Shown: positions 35,101 to 48,670, counted from the first letter of the stretch. The stretch: DNA of 64,000 bases from Phoenix dactylifera (GCF_009389715.1 NW_024067666.1:3761001-3825000); one strand, 5' to 3'. The notes: generated by a model from the sequence alone, not told the origin. Program-made: numbers and translations.

Positions 35101-38100
35101 TTGGAGAGAGGCCTGCATGATATGAAAGAAAAATGTATGGTTCTTCTAGCAGTTCGCCAGAAACACGAAGAGACATCAAGAGATGCAGAAAAATTAATTT
35201 CACAAGATGAGCAGGACAACCTCATTCAAGAGAAAAATGTAGGATCTTCATCGGTAAATTATGAGAAGCTGAGGGAGGGTGTTCATCTGATCCTGAAAAC
35301 ACTAATAGCTGAAGAGTATGGGCCTCTGGATGGTATCAAAGATGAATTGCTTTTGCAGATTATTCTGCATGAAATTAGATGTTTGTTGAAATCGCTTTCG
35401 GAGGCCAGGGATGAAAAGCAGCATCTGCTTCATGAGAAATCTGTAATTCATGGCGTTATGGAGCAGTTTGGACATCATGTGGCAGATCTGCAGTCAGAAA
35501 AGAAGGTTCTCAAGAAAGAATCTAAAATGAGGACAGAGGAACCTTCAGTGCTGCATGGCCAAATGCATGAACTCTTTGAGATGAATGAAAAGTTGAGGCA
35601 GGATATGCAAGCAAGTAATCTAAGACAAGAAGCAATCAAGGCTGAAATGGGGAACCTTTATGGACAGCTATCAGATTTGTTGGAGGCTCGTTGCTTATTG
35701 CAAAGAGAGATTGGTAGGTTACTAGAAGAAAATTTCTCTTTGTCAAAGAGAATAGATGACATGAGGGTGAAACAAAACACATTGGAGGAGGAAAACAGCA
35801 TTATCCTTGAAGAGGCCATGGCCCTAGAATATCTTCATCTGATCTTCAGAAGTTTTGATGCTGAGAATGCATCAAAGCTGCAATTGTTAAAAAATGACGT
35901 GGACTATCTTCATGGGGCTAGAAATGAGCTCGCCCGGGCGAACAGACCAATGGTCGTAAAATCAGGAGTGCTAGAACTTGAAAACGCGCATCTCAAGGAC
36001 TTGGTTGTTAATCTGGAAGACTGCCGAAGACGTTTGGTGATACTTGAGAATGATCTTAGTGCATGCATAAGCGTCTGCGAACAACTGAACCGACCAATTG
36101 ATTCAGGAAGGAACCTTCTAATAAAGAAAGACATGGAGCAGTTACAAGCAAATCAAAAGATCCAACAAGCAGAAGATGTGACAACAGAATTATGTCGAAG
36201 TATCAAGGGCCTTAAGTTGCACATTGATGAGGGTGAGGTGGCAAGAGAAGAGTTAGAGAAGAATATTTCGACATTGTCAGAAGATTATACCCACAAGAAA
36301 ATTGAGACTGCATGTCTTCATCAAGTAAATGAGATGTTGAAAGGAGAACTTGATAAATTGCAGAAAGAGGTTGGAGAGCTTAGAAGAAGAGAGGAGCATT
36401 TGACTTCTAAACTGCAGAGCAGAAGAGATGAGGTCAAGTGCTATGAGGAAGAAATTGCATCATTATTAGCTGAAATTCAATCTACCACCATCAATGCAGC
36501 AATCTTTGAAGAAAGGTTGCTTGAACTAACAGCAACATATCATAACCTTGAGATAAGTGCCATGGTGCAAAGGAAAGTGCTAAAGGAGGAAATCACTCTA
36601 AGAAATGTGTGTGTGGATGAATTAAAGGAAAAATTGGAGGCTCGGGAAAGAGAAAACAAAGAACATAAGACACACTTGTCTGCATATGTGCCCCTTGTCA
36701 TGTCTTTGTGGGGCGATGTCGCCTTGCTGGAAGAATACATCCTTATGCTGGCCAATCATAGTTCAGCAGAAAAGCAAGAAATACAGGTACTCCTCCCACC
36801 TTGGTGACAAAGAGAAGGTTCATCTTGTTTTCAACTTTGTATTGCAATTCAGTTGACTGATTTGCATTAACCGAAATTATTTTGCTCTCTTGCCCCTAAC
36901 GCATGGGAATTTGAATCATAACAGATCTGATGGATTTATTAACTCATGCATGTTATTCCTGAATCATGTGTAATGGTTTTTTCGTGGCTTGATTATGTTT
37001 GGAAATGCATCTTGAAGTATTGCAATATAAAGAAAACATTAATAGAATTGAGCTGATCAAAGTAATGATTTCTAAAGGAAAAAAAATCTGTATCTTTTCT
37101 TTCAGGAAGTTCCATTGGTGCCTCTCCAGAGCAAGAAGAGCAGTCAAGAACCAATCAAAGATGACAGTGCCAAAGATCTGACGGGAATTCTGAAGCTGCA
37201 ACAATTGCATGCCAAGGTTGAAGCACTTCAGAAGGTCGTCATGGATGCCAAAAATCTTTTAAGGCAAGAAAGGTTTGATGCATATGCTAATCTAGAGGCT
37301 GCAAGGAAAGAAATTGAATGCTTAAAATCAAAGGGAACCTCAGATGATCATATCACCAAAGTGAAGCATGAGCAGAACATGAAGGATGTACAACTAGATC
37401 TTGTTTCACATTCATCACAATCTGGAATTGGAAATAGTGTTGGTTCATATGGGCAAAGAAAGACAGGAAATGTTAAAACTAATGATGAGGGGTTTGAAGT
37501 AAGGGGAACAGCTGAAGGAGATCACAGCAACCAAATAGAGGTAACTCCATCAGGAACTATGGAGCATTATTTAGAGTATCGCCAGATCAAAGCAATGGAG
37601 GAAGGAAAAGGTAAGCACCCCATTTGTGAACTGCTGGATGAAAACGACTTGGGCATTGACAAGCTGGAACTACCAAAAAATGTTATGATGGAATCTCATA
37701 AAGAATGGAACAGAAAGGTCATCGAAAGGCTTCTTTCTTCTGATGCTCAGAGGCTATTGGTCCTGCAAGCAAGTGTACATGGACTAAAAGCAAATATGGA
37801 AAAATCTGAGGATGTTGATATACCTAGAGGTTTTGAAATTGATACAGTCAAAGCACAGTTGAGAGAGGCTGAGGAAATCACCTCACAGTTGATTGGTACC
37901 AACAGCAAGTTGACAAAGAAGGCTGAAGACTTAACTGTGTCCTCTGACAAAATGCTTGAGGAAAATGTGGATTCATGGAGCACAAGACAACGGATAATCT
38001 TAGAACAGGCACGAAGGGTGTCAGAAAGGATTGGAAGGCTGGAAGTGGAGCTGCAAAAAATCAAGTATATCTTGCTGAAACTTGGGGAAGGACATGTTAA

Positions 38101-38212
38101 GGGAATGCCAAAAATCACTTTGCAAGAATATCTCTATGGAAGGAGAAGCAACCATCGACAGAAGAAAGCCCCTACTTGTGGCTGCATCAGGCTTAAAGCA
38201 ATAGATGACTAG
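32147..38212 (+). CDS. NET1: NETWORKED 1-type (NET1) actin-binding protein, 4 coding exons, 1452 aa
   Basis: Plant-specific actin-binding coiled-coil protein of the NET/KIP1 superfamily, which links actin filaments to membranes. Exons: 32147-32249, 33387-34555, 34807-36786, 37106-38212; they total 4359 nt without a stop. The start is the ATG giving MEKLTRAESGRLYSWWWASH. Residues about 10-90 form the NAB actin-binding domain: SWWWASHISPKNSKWLQENL, DMDNKIKEMIELVDEDADTF, FYKKRPELMKLVEEFYR, YRALAERHDHAT and the family block AHRTMAEAFPNQIP. The rest is nearly all heptad-rich coiled coil with leucine and glutamate repeats. The C-terminus has the NET1-type RRVSERIGRLEVELQKIKY block and ends ACG-like PTCGCIRLKAIDD. 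Length is somewhat shorter than Arabidopsis NET1 proteins. The first intron splits the NAB domain. An extra intron (34556-34806) interrupts what I recall as one large exon. Confidence 0.95.
32300..32449. repeat. 75-bp tandem duplication in NET1 intron 1
   Basis: GTTTCAGTARAGGAAGGTTT starts at 32303 and 32378, and both copies continue TTCAAAATTTATGAACTC-like and TACTGTAAGCATRAATGCC. The 75-bp period keeps frame, so open frames on both strands show a 25-residue repeat that is not a real protein. Confidence 0.9.
34556..34806 (+). other. NET1 intron 2 (251 nt), with read-through stop at 34748-34750
   Basis: Donor TCCAAG|GTAGAT and acceptor CCTCAG|GTGGAG. Removal joins LVSK to VESISKSLENLESKY, in phase 0 and in register with the family's coiled coil. 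Unspliced, the frame stays open for 64 codons and then stops. Confidence 0.75.
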
Positions 38213-38450
38213 TTCTCATTCCTACTGCTTGAATCACTTGGCTCCGCTTCTTTGATAGAAGCAAATGAAAGGTTCATGCAAGCATAGTATTCATAAGTTA
38301 AATGAATTCAGTAAGTTATTTCTGCATCGCCATCTCATTTTGTAAGAGAAGTCTTCAACTTGATACTTCATAACTAAGCAGTCCTGATTTAGCATGGAAA
38401 TTTAGTCCTGATCCATATGGAAAACTCAGGTGAATTTTCTTTGCCATAAT
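38213..38450 (+). other. Probable 3' UTR of the NET1 gene
   Basis: AT-rich sequence after the TAG stop. No clear AATAAA was chosen; the end of the transcript is not determined. Confidence 0.4.
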
Positions 38451-40780
38451 ACACTCATGAACTAGATGCTTATTTGCATTCATGATTTCTTCTTTACGAA
38501 TGGTTTTTCATTGCTGCTCTTCTCATTCTCCTCACCACCTCCCAGGGAATCTTGACAACTCTCCCACAAAGTAATGGAATTATGCAACTGTTCCATTTCT
38601 TGCTGAAATTTTCAAGGTATTTCGTTCTGCATCAGGAGTCTAACTTGTCTGTTCATAGCCTAATTTTCAGAAAGAACTAAAAGCACAGCATTTGAAGTAA
38701 AGGTTTCCTTGAAACATGGAAAGGTAATAGGCGACCTTGAGTCAAGATGTCCTCTGAAGCAGTTTAAGTTTGTTTGAAAGTTAACGGTAACCTTGTGCTG
38801 CTGACACCATTTTCTTGCTTCAGAACTTTGACTTCTAGTATATGGTTTCCTTCTTTGGAGAGAGGGCCAGATATCTCCTTCGCCAAGAATGACTACAGAA
38901 TGAAAGTGTTCATCTGTTTCCAATCCCTTCGATCATTTACCTAGCCCACAACAATATTCAGTTTGCTACCTTAACTTTTGAACTTATCAGACAATGGGTA
39001 ATCTGAAAATTGTCACAACAGGGATCTTATTCAGTTACAGTTAAGGGCTATTAAGGGGTCTCAATGAACTGAATAATTAGGTTCCAACCAAAGAATTCAT
39101 TTAATGTTGGTTATCTGGTATCATACCATGTATAAATACAAAATTAATTTATTAAGATATTAGTTCTTGATACGATGTCTGAGTTGTCGATTACTATGCG
39201 ATTAAGATATTATTATTACGATTTTTTTCACGTTCCTGCAAACAAACATTAGATGTTGCTATTATAAATGTGGAACGTATGGTACTTTTAGTTTTATTTA
39301 CATAATTTGATGACTTTATTTGTGTTGAATGATAGATCAAACAAGATTTATCAGTTGCTGTATTTGCATATCTTGTACATCTAAATTCATATCCCTCCAG
39401 GAAACTGATTTGGTAGAATATAAATGAATCAGCTGATATCCAAAGCCTGAGGGTTCCTTAAACAAGGTGGAACAAATATAGGAGACTATTGATATGACTT
39501 GCATAAAGATTCAAATGCCTGACAAAGCAAAAGGGAAAGATAGTAGTAACATCTATGCTTGTTGAGATAAGAGGCTAGCCATGCCATAGAGAAAAGGTCA
39601 ATTACGAATATAATTTAACAAATAGATGCACTTTTTTCGAGTACCAACAAAGAAATACACTTTAATTGGCATAAAATGAAGCCCAACTTGCAGATGTTCA
39701 ATAAGAAGAACAAATGTAATTTTTCATTTCATGTAGTTAAAAAGGAATATCATAAGATACTCTTCACCTAAATAGATCAAATGTGGAGACTACATGCATA
39801 TAATATACTCACTTAGATGGCCAGTGGAGCTATTTGTGAGTCCGTGACTTCTGCTTGTCAAGAAGGAAATCAACCCTTGGATCTAATTTCCAGTTTCATG
39901 CGGAGCCTTTTTTTTTTTTTTGGTAAATCGGATAAACTAAACAATTCAAGAATAAATATATCTATAGAAATCAGAAAATAAAATTTTCAAAAATTAAATA
40001 GAAAGTTTCATGCCAAACTTTAATAGCGGACTCCATTATATCAAAAAAAAATAAATCTTGCCACAACTCTGCAGCTCCAAATTTCGCAGAAAATTCAAAA
40101 TTTTAAGGGTTCCAAATATTTTAACATGCTGATGTTAGATTGAATATTTTCCGCATCTTCAACCATCTTTTTTTCTATGGCTCATGCATTTTTTTTTTGG
40201 CAATCACAATTATACTGCTACAAAGCTGCTAGAAATGCAGCTACATTATCGCCTCAAAAAACAAAAATTTTATAAATTAAAAAAAAATCAATTGTCAAAT
40301 GGTGGGGAAAAAATTTACAGCATATCTCTTCTGAGTAGAAACGTATATAGGCATTGATGTCATTTACGAATATATACAGAAATCCGAGTAGGCAGAGATA
40401 CAATCTAAATATCTTGGCATCAAGCTTTTTGCTTGTAAGATGCCTTAGTTTACCGTCGCTAATTGGTGGTAGGTCCAATTACAAGATTTGTTACAAATAA
40501 AAATTATAAACAAAAATATTTTATTTTATAAAATAATAATAATTATATTATATTAAAAAATTTATATTACTATAATAACTTGTTGAATATTATTTAATAA
40601 TTATTTAGTAATACAGTCATATTGTAATAATATTCATAATTATATATTATATTATTGTTGGGTGGCGGGGGTTTTGGGTTCCGGTCTTGGATTCTGCATA
40701 TCGCGAGCGGTCGCTCTAGAGGTGGAATTATTTAACAAAGTCCTCGCCTTTTTCCTTAATCTTGTTTACCATTAGTTTCG
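38451..40780. other. Spacer between NET1 and the TPR gene
   Basis: No gene supported. 40500-40660 is extremely AT-rich (ATATTATTAT words) and is followed by a short GC-rich patch just before the TPR leader. Open frames at 38660-38923 and 40254-40478 (minus) show no domain. Confidence 0.5.
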
Positions 40781-40827
40781 CTGGCTGCTGCTCCCAGGGG
40801 ATGCAAAGAAAAGGAATCGGAAAATCC

Positions 40828-40851
40828 AAACCCTAAACCTAACCCTAACCC
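40828..40851 (+). promoter_or_regulatory. Telo-box cluster in the 5' leader of the TPR gene
   Basis: AAACCCTAA followed by ACCTAACCCTAACCC, 14 nt before the start codon. AAACCCTAA is the plant telo box found near the start of many growth- and translation-related genes. Confidence 0.75.
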
Positions 40852-40864
40852 GAGAGGGACAGCG

Positions 40865-43800
40865 ATGGCGGAAGGGGGCGCTGCGGTGGGCGGAGGAGCG
40901 TCGCTCAAGGACAAGGGCAACGAGTTCTTCAAGGCCGGGAACTATCTGAAGGCCGCCGCCCTCTACACCCAGGCCATCAAGTTGGAGCCTAACAACCCCA
41001 CCCTCTATAGGTTCTTCTCTCATCCAAATCTCCTTCCGTTTCGTTCCATTTTTTGTCAGTTGTTAGTTCGATACTCCATTAGAAATCCATTTAGCTATGT
41101 TAATTGCGGCGCTGGTTTAGGCTTTCGGTTATCTTTCCTCTGAGAATTGTTTGCTTTCTTGGGTGGTCGCAGGAGCGGGCGGGCGGGCTTGATAGTTGAT
41201 TATCTTAACTTGGTCTGTTTGATTTTAGATTAAAAATTCGACTTTGGGTGGAAAGATTGTGATTGCAAACTCGCAAGCAAGAGAAGCTTTTCAAAAAAGA
41301 GGTTTTTTTAGCTTCTTTGGGTAGTCACTTTTGTGTGTAGTAAGTGGAAGTCTGCTGTAATTGTTCCCCTAGCTTGGATGTCGCGGTGTTGGCTTGATAG
41401 GAAAACGTTAAATGGAAAATGGATGCTCTTATGGATTAAATGCTTTGTTGATCGTCAGGGAATAGGGAATGCTTTGTATGTGGTTTGAGTAAAAGGAGAA
41501 CGGTTTATTGTTCTCCAAAAGCTCCAGGGAAGGGCCGATGGAGTGCGTCACGCCTTACAAAGATTGAACAAAGGAATAGGAGGAATGGCCTTTACTTTAT
41601 TATTATTGTTTTTGAGGGCCAAATGTACGACAACCTTGGGTTTTGGAGTTTTTTTTTGTCTGTTCGGAAGTGGTTTGACAGTAGAGTTGGTTGATATTTG
41701 CTTCAGATGTTCCATTACACACATGTAGCTTCTTTTGTCTTTACACTAGGCAATGAAAAGAAGGAACAGGAATTAGCACTTCAATTTGTTTCCATTGTGG
41801 ATGCTAAGCCCTCTTTATATGACCATCACTATACAAAAAAGAATATGGTGATTCAACATTTCAACTAAGATGTTTGGTATGGCTTCAATGCTTATTCTAT
41901 TAGACCACTCAGGTATAATGCAACTTAGCAAGGCAATTTGTGGCATTATTGTATTTGTATAATTTCAATTTATTTTCTTTCTTGCCAATGTCTATCTCCA
42001 AGGTAGTTCCAAGTTAACCGTAAAAGTAAATTATATTTTTAATTGTATGATGGTTACTTCGATATAATTTCAGGACTTCATGATTGTTAAACCTGATAAC
42101 ATTGTTGATCCCGTCCCTATCATTTTAAGCTTTTGGGATTAATTGGAATGAAAGATAATTGCTAGTTTCCTGTCTGGATTAAGGGTTTTTGCTGTTGCAT
42201 TAGATGCTACTTCTAGATTCCTGTTGCTATTTACTGCTTTCTCAGAGAAATAGAAAGGTTCTTACAGGGTATTTTGTGGAAGCTCTACTGCCGATGCGCT
42301 GACAATTAGCAGTGGAAAATGGTTAGGGTAAAGCTGTGTTATCTTTAAATGAAAGTGTACTCCATTATAAAATAGTATGTAAATATAGTAGATTATGGAA
42401 TGAGGTCTTGTACATGATGGATCATGGTGGGTAAAGATGCTTATGTAAAGGAAATTTTTCATTGTTTCTTGGGATGTGGAAACTTTATAGGCAAGTGATA
42501 AAATGATCAAGACAAACAATTTTAGTTACTATTGCATGTCATCAAGTGAAATGGAACAACTTTCATGGAAATCTGCATTGTTATAAGCTAGTAAATATGG
42601 GTAGTGGGATTGAAAGAAAACGGCAACAGGTAATGGTGAAGGTAAACTTGTTCATGGTAAAATTGTTCTTAATGGAGGGGTATTAGTTAATATTTTAGTC
42701 TTCAATTAGGATCTTAGCTAGACATTTAAAAAAGATTTAGAATTGGTTGTCATGCTCCTATAAAAAACTGCCAGATTTAAAATTTGCATCATTTTCTAGA
42801 ACGAGGCTTATAAAATGACCAGATGGCAGAATGATAATATCACACCTAATTACCAAACATGAGAAAGATTTGAAGATTCCTTCATCATAGTTGAAGATCT
42901 TGGCTTAATCTATCCTTTTTATCGATTTATTTATTATCTTGTAGTCTATTTTTGCTTTCCTTGTCCTAAGAAAAGCAATCCACATCTTCTATCATAAAAT
43001 TTCTATGATGATGTAATGATGCTTTTAGTAAAAATTTTATTTCACAATAAAACCCGATTAATAATCATCAAAATAAACAAGCTATTTGCACCCTTTGATA
43101 AAGCTATTATCTATATAAATCTATATAAAGTTATTGATACGACTCAAATGTGTATCTACATACTTAACCTTGTAGTGCACCAAGTATGGAATTTGACCCA
43201 TCAATGATCGTCTATTTACCGCTATTAAAACTTCATTTCAACTAGTTTAAGTGAAATTTAATATATGTTGTAACTTCTGGAATCTCATGATTGTTTCTAT
43301 TAAAATGCCTTCTTTTATTGTCTGACAGCAACCGTGCTGCAGCATTTCTGCATTTGGTCAAGCTCAGTAAAGCACTTGCTGATGCTGAGATGACAATCAC
43401 ACTCAACCCCCAGTGGGAGAAGGTAAATAAACATATACATTTATTTAAGATTTTGATTATTTTAATCCTTTTTTATCAAAAAAAGATCCTCAATTAAAAC
43501 CCATGCTCAGTGTGTTGGCTTTTCTTCTAATTCATAGACTGACCATTTGTTTGTCTCATGCACTTCTAGGGTTATTTCAGGAAAGGGTGTGTTTTGGAAG
43601 CAATGGAGCGCTATGACGATGTAAGCCTAGAAATTTCTAGTACTTCTATTCTTTTGTATCCATATCTGGGAGGGGTGGCAATGGGAGACCAATGAAAGCA
43701 AGAGTCTTTATAATTAATGTATTCAGGAAATTCTGCTGCCTCAGCCTGACCTAGAGGATTCCAGTATATCGTCACTACTTAGATTGGATGGCCGGTCTTG

Positions 43801-46800
43801 TTTAGTACCTTTGGTGTAGCAAGATGTCAAACCAATTGACTAAAGCCTGTAAAATATCTTGAACTTGGGATATCTAATTAGTGTACCATTCATGCTCTGC
43901 ATCAGCTAAGAATGCCCATGAATTGGATAACCATGTCTCATGGCTCCACCGAGCAACTAGACAAGAGAATAGAAATTTTGATTTTGTGACAGCGAAAAGG
44001 TCATTTCCAACTGTTTTGCTTTGCTGATACATTGAACTGTTATCCTTCTGCATTATTTTATTTCATGATTCCTCAAAAATGCAGGCTATGGCTGCATTCC
44101 AAGTAGCTTTACAGTACAATCCACAGAGTGCAGAAATATCCAAAAAAATTAAGAGGCTCACACAATTAGCCAGAGAAAAGAAGAGGGCTGAAGAAGTAGA
44201 AAATATCCGATCTAACATCAACATGGGAAAATATTTGGAGCCCTTGAAACCTGAATTTGTGAGTACATGATACCTAAAAAGCTTCTATTACTTTAGTTGA
44301 TGATTGTAGTTGTGTGCATATACTGTGATCTTTCTCGAAGTTTTCCTTGTCTTTTTCCATAGTTCTATCATTTCCTTCTTTTTTCTCCCCTTGCATAAAT
44401 GACCTCTGCAAAGAGGTATAGGGCATGTCCATTGCAGTTATCAACAACTTTTTTGATTTTTGGCTTTTATATATGGAAAGAATTTAAAACTTGACCTTAT
44501 GTTAACTGCAGAATATAGATTATATCTCTGCTTCTAAAAGAAGCTTTGATTCAAATTTGTTTGCTGAAGTATTTTTTTATTATTTTTCTTGTCATGGGGC
44601 ATTAGCAGGTTCAATCAAACATTTTCTTGCACCCAATCAACTGGCGATGAACTTGTGATACTATCTGATAGTAGAGGCTACAAAATGAGAGGCTGCACGT
44701 CAGCATCTTGATTTCGAAACTTCTGATTAATATTTTCTTTGTAGATATTGAGATTAGTTTTTAATAGAACAAGGAGTCAATGTAGATAATTAGTTGTCGC
44801 AAATTCTGTTCAGTTATTTCCTTTGTTTGTCACTTCTCTGAGAATGGCATAGGCTAGATTATTTTGAATTGCAGAAGGTGAGATTGTAATGGTGATTGAA
44901 GTTGGTGAGTTTGTCTCTTGCATGTTTTTCTCCTTCTCTATAAACAGCGCTATTACTAGATTTTCTTTTTAATTATCATATGGTAGTTAAATTGTCCCAA
45001 GGTGTTCTTTTTAACTGAATCGTGATCAACTGAAGTCAATTTGGCATTAGCAGGTCTGTTCAGACATTTTCTGGTGTACAAATCAACCAATAATGAACTT
45101 GTGATACCAAATATTTGCTAGTAGGGAACTGCAAAATCATCCAGATATCAAAATCTCTTTGACTAACTATTTTCTTTTGCACATACTGAGAAGTGAGAAC
45201 AGACAAATGATTGTGCATAGTCCGAAGTCATTTGGCATCCTTGCCTTACATTTACTTGTTCTCGATCTGTGTTACTTGACTCCGAATAAAATAGCATCTG
45301 CTCGACATTTTGAATTTGGCTTAGGTTGAGATTTCAGTGGTGACAGAATTCGTTTAGTCTTTGGCAGGATTTTCTCCCTGAATTTGAACAAATCATATAA
45401 CTATACTTTGGTTTTGATTTTCATCATGTTATAAGGTGTTCTTTTCTTTAAGAAAACACTCAGCTGAAGCTGAAGAATACTGAATACAATGACGTTTAAT
45501 GAAAGACAGTGACAAGAGTCAGTCATTATTGCTCCCTACTTGGAGTTCTTCTTACTACTTATGGGCTAATCTTGTGGCTCTTCAATTCCTGTCTTCATCA
45601 ACTTGTATCTCTATTTAACCAAAGGACTTTATGTCTACTGTTTAAGTGTTTATAGAAATAACAAATTAACTTCCTCGTTCATTTTGCTGTTTAACAATCT
45701 TTGAGTGCTCAGTTGAGATCAATCTGTCCACTTTTTTTTTCAATTTCTTCTTCAAACTTTCTTCTTATATATTTTATGAGTTATCTTTGCTAGTACTTAT
45801 TATAGTTAATTGCTAAATGTTACTCAGTGATTCATAAGGCCTCCCTTTGACTCAGTTTTGTTAGTGCATTAGTTTAAGCCTTATGAATCATCACGGTTTT
45901 ATGAAATAATCTTTCTTGTAGTATTTTTATGGACAAATTCTCGTAGAAGACTTTTTTAGAAAAAAAAAAGATCCTATGTTTTTGTCAACTTAATGCATTA
46001 GAAATGCGGAATTTCAATGCTCAACCACTCTGTCAAACAAAAACTAACTTGATGCTTGTTGCTTGTAGTCTGTGAAATTTGGAGCTGCAGAAGCGTGGCA
46101 AGATATCTTCTCTTTTCTTGTTGATATAATGGAGTCAGCTATTAAAGTTTGGCACGAGACTGGGAAGGTGGATCCAAGGGTGAATTTCCTTCTTGACAAG
46201 CAGAAGACGCAGAACGATAAATATGCTCCAGTAGTCAACATTGATAAGGTATTAAAAATTATCCTAGTATTAGTAAGTATATTATATGGATGTAGTCCCC
46301 TCATTTTTTTGCTCTGTTTCAATGAAAAATATGTATCTTATAGTATTCCTTTTATTTTTACGAACTCAAAAATTCTAATTGTTCTCCTTATTAAACATTT
46401 GCAGGTTAGGCTCCACTATATGCCAATTTATGTGCATTTATTTTTTAAACTGTATCTGTACTTCACCTTTCCTCTATGGCATGACTAACTGCTATCTCAA
46501 CAAACCTCTCATCCTTATCATCTCTCTCTCTCTCTCTCTCTCTCTGCTAGGCATTTGAATCTCCCGACACACACAGCAGCTGTTTTGCATTTTTAAGGCA
46601 GTATGCAGAGGAGTCTTTTTCTAGGGCATCTTGCTTGGTAGCACCCAAGAACATTATATATTACCCACAGGTGCGTAGACTTTTATTTTGTTATAAGTTC
46701 TAATAACTGCTTGCATTTGAAGGATTTCATGTTTTATTGTGCTATTCTTATTTGAACTTCATTCATGCTAATGAGTTTCTCTTAGAAGTGTATGAGTGTT

Positions 46801-47806
46801 AAACAACTCCAACTTTTCACCTGATATAGGAGCAATATTTTATCAATATATATGATCTGTGCATGAAGCTTATAGTTTAGGAATTTGAGATACTTCTGTA
46901 GACTTTATCAGTGGTTGAATGATTTAATGATGGACCTGTAAGCACAAGCAGATTTATATGATTTCACTTCATTCAATGCCTGTGTAGGTTTGGAAAGGGC
47001 AGGGGTCAAGAAAGTGGAAGCTTGGGAACAGTGATGGCTTTTTTGTGCAATTTGAGTCTCCTGTATTACGTAAACTATGGTTTATTCCTAGTTCGACTGA
47101 AAAGGGCCGGACCTTGTGCAGGTAATAACATTTCCCAATTCAGAATTGTGGATAAATTGGTTTTCATCTTTCTTCAACTTTTCCATTAGTAATGGGTAAG
47201 TGGATGGTCTTCATAGATCTAATGGCTGTGATTTTCAACTGTGAGTGATCAACACACTTGTCCTTTGGTTTTAGTCCCTCATCTGAAGATCCAACCTACA
47301 AGAAGCTTAGTTCCTTTCTAAAAATATTTTAGATCTGAAATTTGATACAGATGCTAGGATATTTTGGTAACTATCTAAGATAAAGTCGCAAAGCAAACCA
47401 TCTCTATGTGCCATTAACAAATTTAGATGCTTGAATGTTAGAGCTAACACCGCTCTTTCCTTCAGCTAGAAGCGCACATCCGTGCATGCACAGGACGATT
47501 GTAGATGTACCTTACAAGTATTTACTCTCATGAAATACATCATGGCAATCATTTTTTGTGAAACATGTTTCTCTGGGCATCTGCTGCTCAATGCTGATTG
47601 TTAGGTGAATTTGTCATGAGAGAAACTTTGAGCTCTCAACGTGCACCATTCATAATTCATATTGATAAAAAATATGCCCCTTATGCAAGTCATATTAATA
47701 GTCTCCTATTTTTGTTCCACCTTTCAGGGACCCTGAGGCTTTGGATATCAGTGCCCATGAAGTGCTTCCTCGTCTGTTTAAGGAGCCAAGTTCAGATGTC
47801 AGATAA
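40865..47806 (+). CDS. TPR3: TPR co-chaperone-like protein, orthologue of Arabidopsis TPR3 (At1g04190 type), 8 exons, 325 aa
   Basis: Cytosolic protein with three N-terminal TPR motifs, expected to dock on the EEVD tail of HSP90/HSP70. Exons: 40865-41010, 43329-43422, 43570-43620, 44085-44258, 46069-46248, 46551-46670, 46988-47121, 47728-47806; they total 978 nt. TPR1 is about residues 13-46 (LKDKGNEFFKAGNYLKAA), TPR2 47-80 (SNRAAAFLHLVKLSKALADA), TPR3 81-114 (YFRKGCVLEAMERYDDAM). The carboxylate-clamp residues are visible: K15 and N19, N50, K80 and R84. The C-terminal half is a family-specific domain (AFESPDTHSSCFAFLRQYAE, YYPQVWKGQGSRKWK, FFVQFESPVLRKLWFIP, ALDISAHEVLPRLFKEP). Length matches the Arabidopsis protein. 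Introns 1 and 4 are long (2.3 and 1.8 kb). Confidence 0.95.
41011..43328 (+). other. TPR gene intron 1 (2318 bp)
   Basis: Runs from TATAG|GTTCTT to TCTGACAG|CAACC. No gene or clear repeat was recognised inside. Confidence 0.75.
44259..46068 (+). other. TPR gene intron 4 (1810 bp)
   Basis: Runs from GAATTT|GTGAGT to GCTTGTAG|TCTGTG. Two related stretches, around 44600-44700 and 45040-45150, share GCATTAGCAGGT, CAATCAACY, GAACTTGTGATAC and TAG-GCTACAAAAT-like text, suggesting an old internal duplication. Confidence 0.65.
46520..46546 (+). repeat. TC microsatellite acting as polypyrimidine tract of TPR intron 5
   Basis: A run of TC repeats ends four bases before the acceptor CTGCTAG|GCATTTG at 46551, so the repeat forms the polypyrimidine tract of that splice site. 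Confidence 0.8.
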
Positions 47807-48400
47807 AACTTCAAAAGACAGCATCGAGCACGCTAGCTTCCTGCCCTTTATTGTTTGTTGGTATGGCCTGCGTTATCACAAGCTTGATCGCCCCTCGGGC
47901 ATTTCACTACCTAGAGTTTTCACTGCCATGCAAGGTGCTTCAATTTTTGTACATGTACCATGTCAATTTTGTTAGTCGAACCTGCCAAAGGTTTTCCTAA
48001 ATGATGTATGATTTGCTTAAATGCTTCTTTTTTGTGTTGCTTAAATGCTCGTCCAATCTGTAATACTTGGTGGTTGCCATTTTGTTTTGGTTTTTTTAGG
48101 GGGGATCTATGTATTCTGGAACTAGTGGATTGCTCAGTTTTGATAGCTTAAACTGATATAATGTTCGTAAGAGGTCTCACAGGTTTGTGGTCTGCTTGCA
48201 GACCTCGCATTTGTACTCGTACTTTAGGCCTTATCTATTCTCTGACAGTAGCAAGATCCGTACCATCTTTAGTTAGCATTGTCCTTGTTTAATATCCAAA
48301 TCGTTGCCCACCCTTATGCGGCATCTTGGTTTAAATATATTACGTTCTGAGAGAATGAAATGAAACTTGGTCGGTTGGTGAGGAGAATTCATGCATCCAT
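47807..48400 (+). other. 3' UTR and downstream region of the TPR gene
   Basis: Sequence after the TAA stop; no gene seen. The transcript end is not fixed. Confidence 0.4.
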
Positions 48401-48670
48401 TTAGGCAAAAACGAGACACTCGGATAGATTGGATCTTCTTGTTCATCTCTCTCTTCCCATTATTTTATTTTATTTTTTTTTGTCTAAACCGGAAATTTTA
48501 CATTAAGTTCATCGCATCATTTCAGCATAGACTAAATCAGTGAATCCAAAGACAGGAGACACCAAGGTTTGCACCCAACTCGCAACCCAATATATTGCCT
48601 TCTACTTTTCTAAGAAAAGTTCGACAATGAAATTATAGGCTTGTTGAACTTAGAGCTTCGTACTAGTTTT

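Noticed and set aside
33730-36755. Minus-strand open frames inside the NET1 gene
   Set aside because: Serine- and leucine-rich frames are the expected antisense of glutamate/lysine-rich coiled-coil codons.
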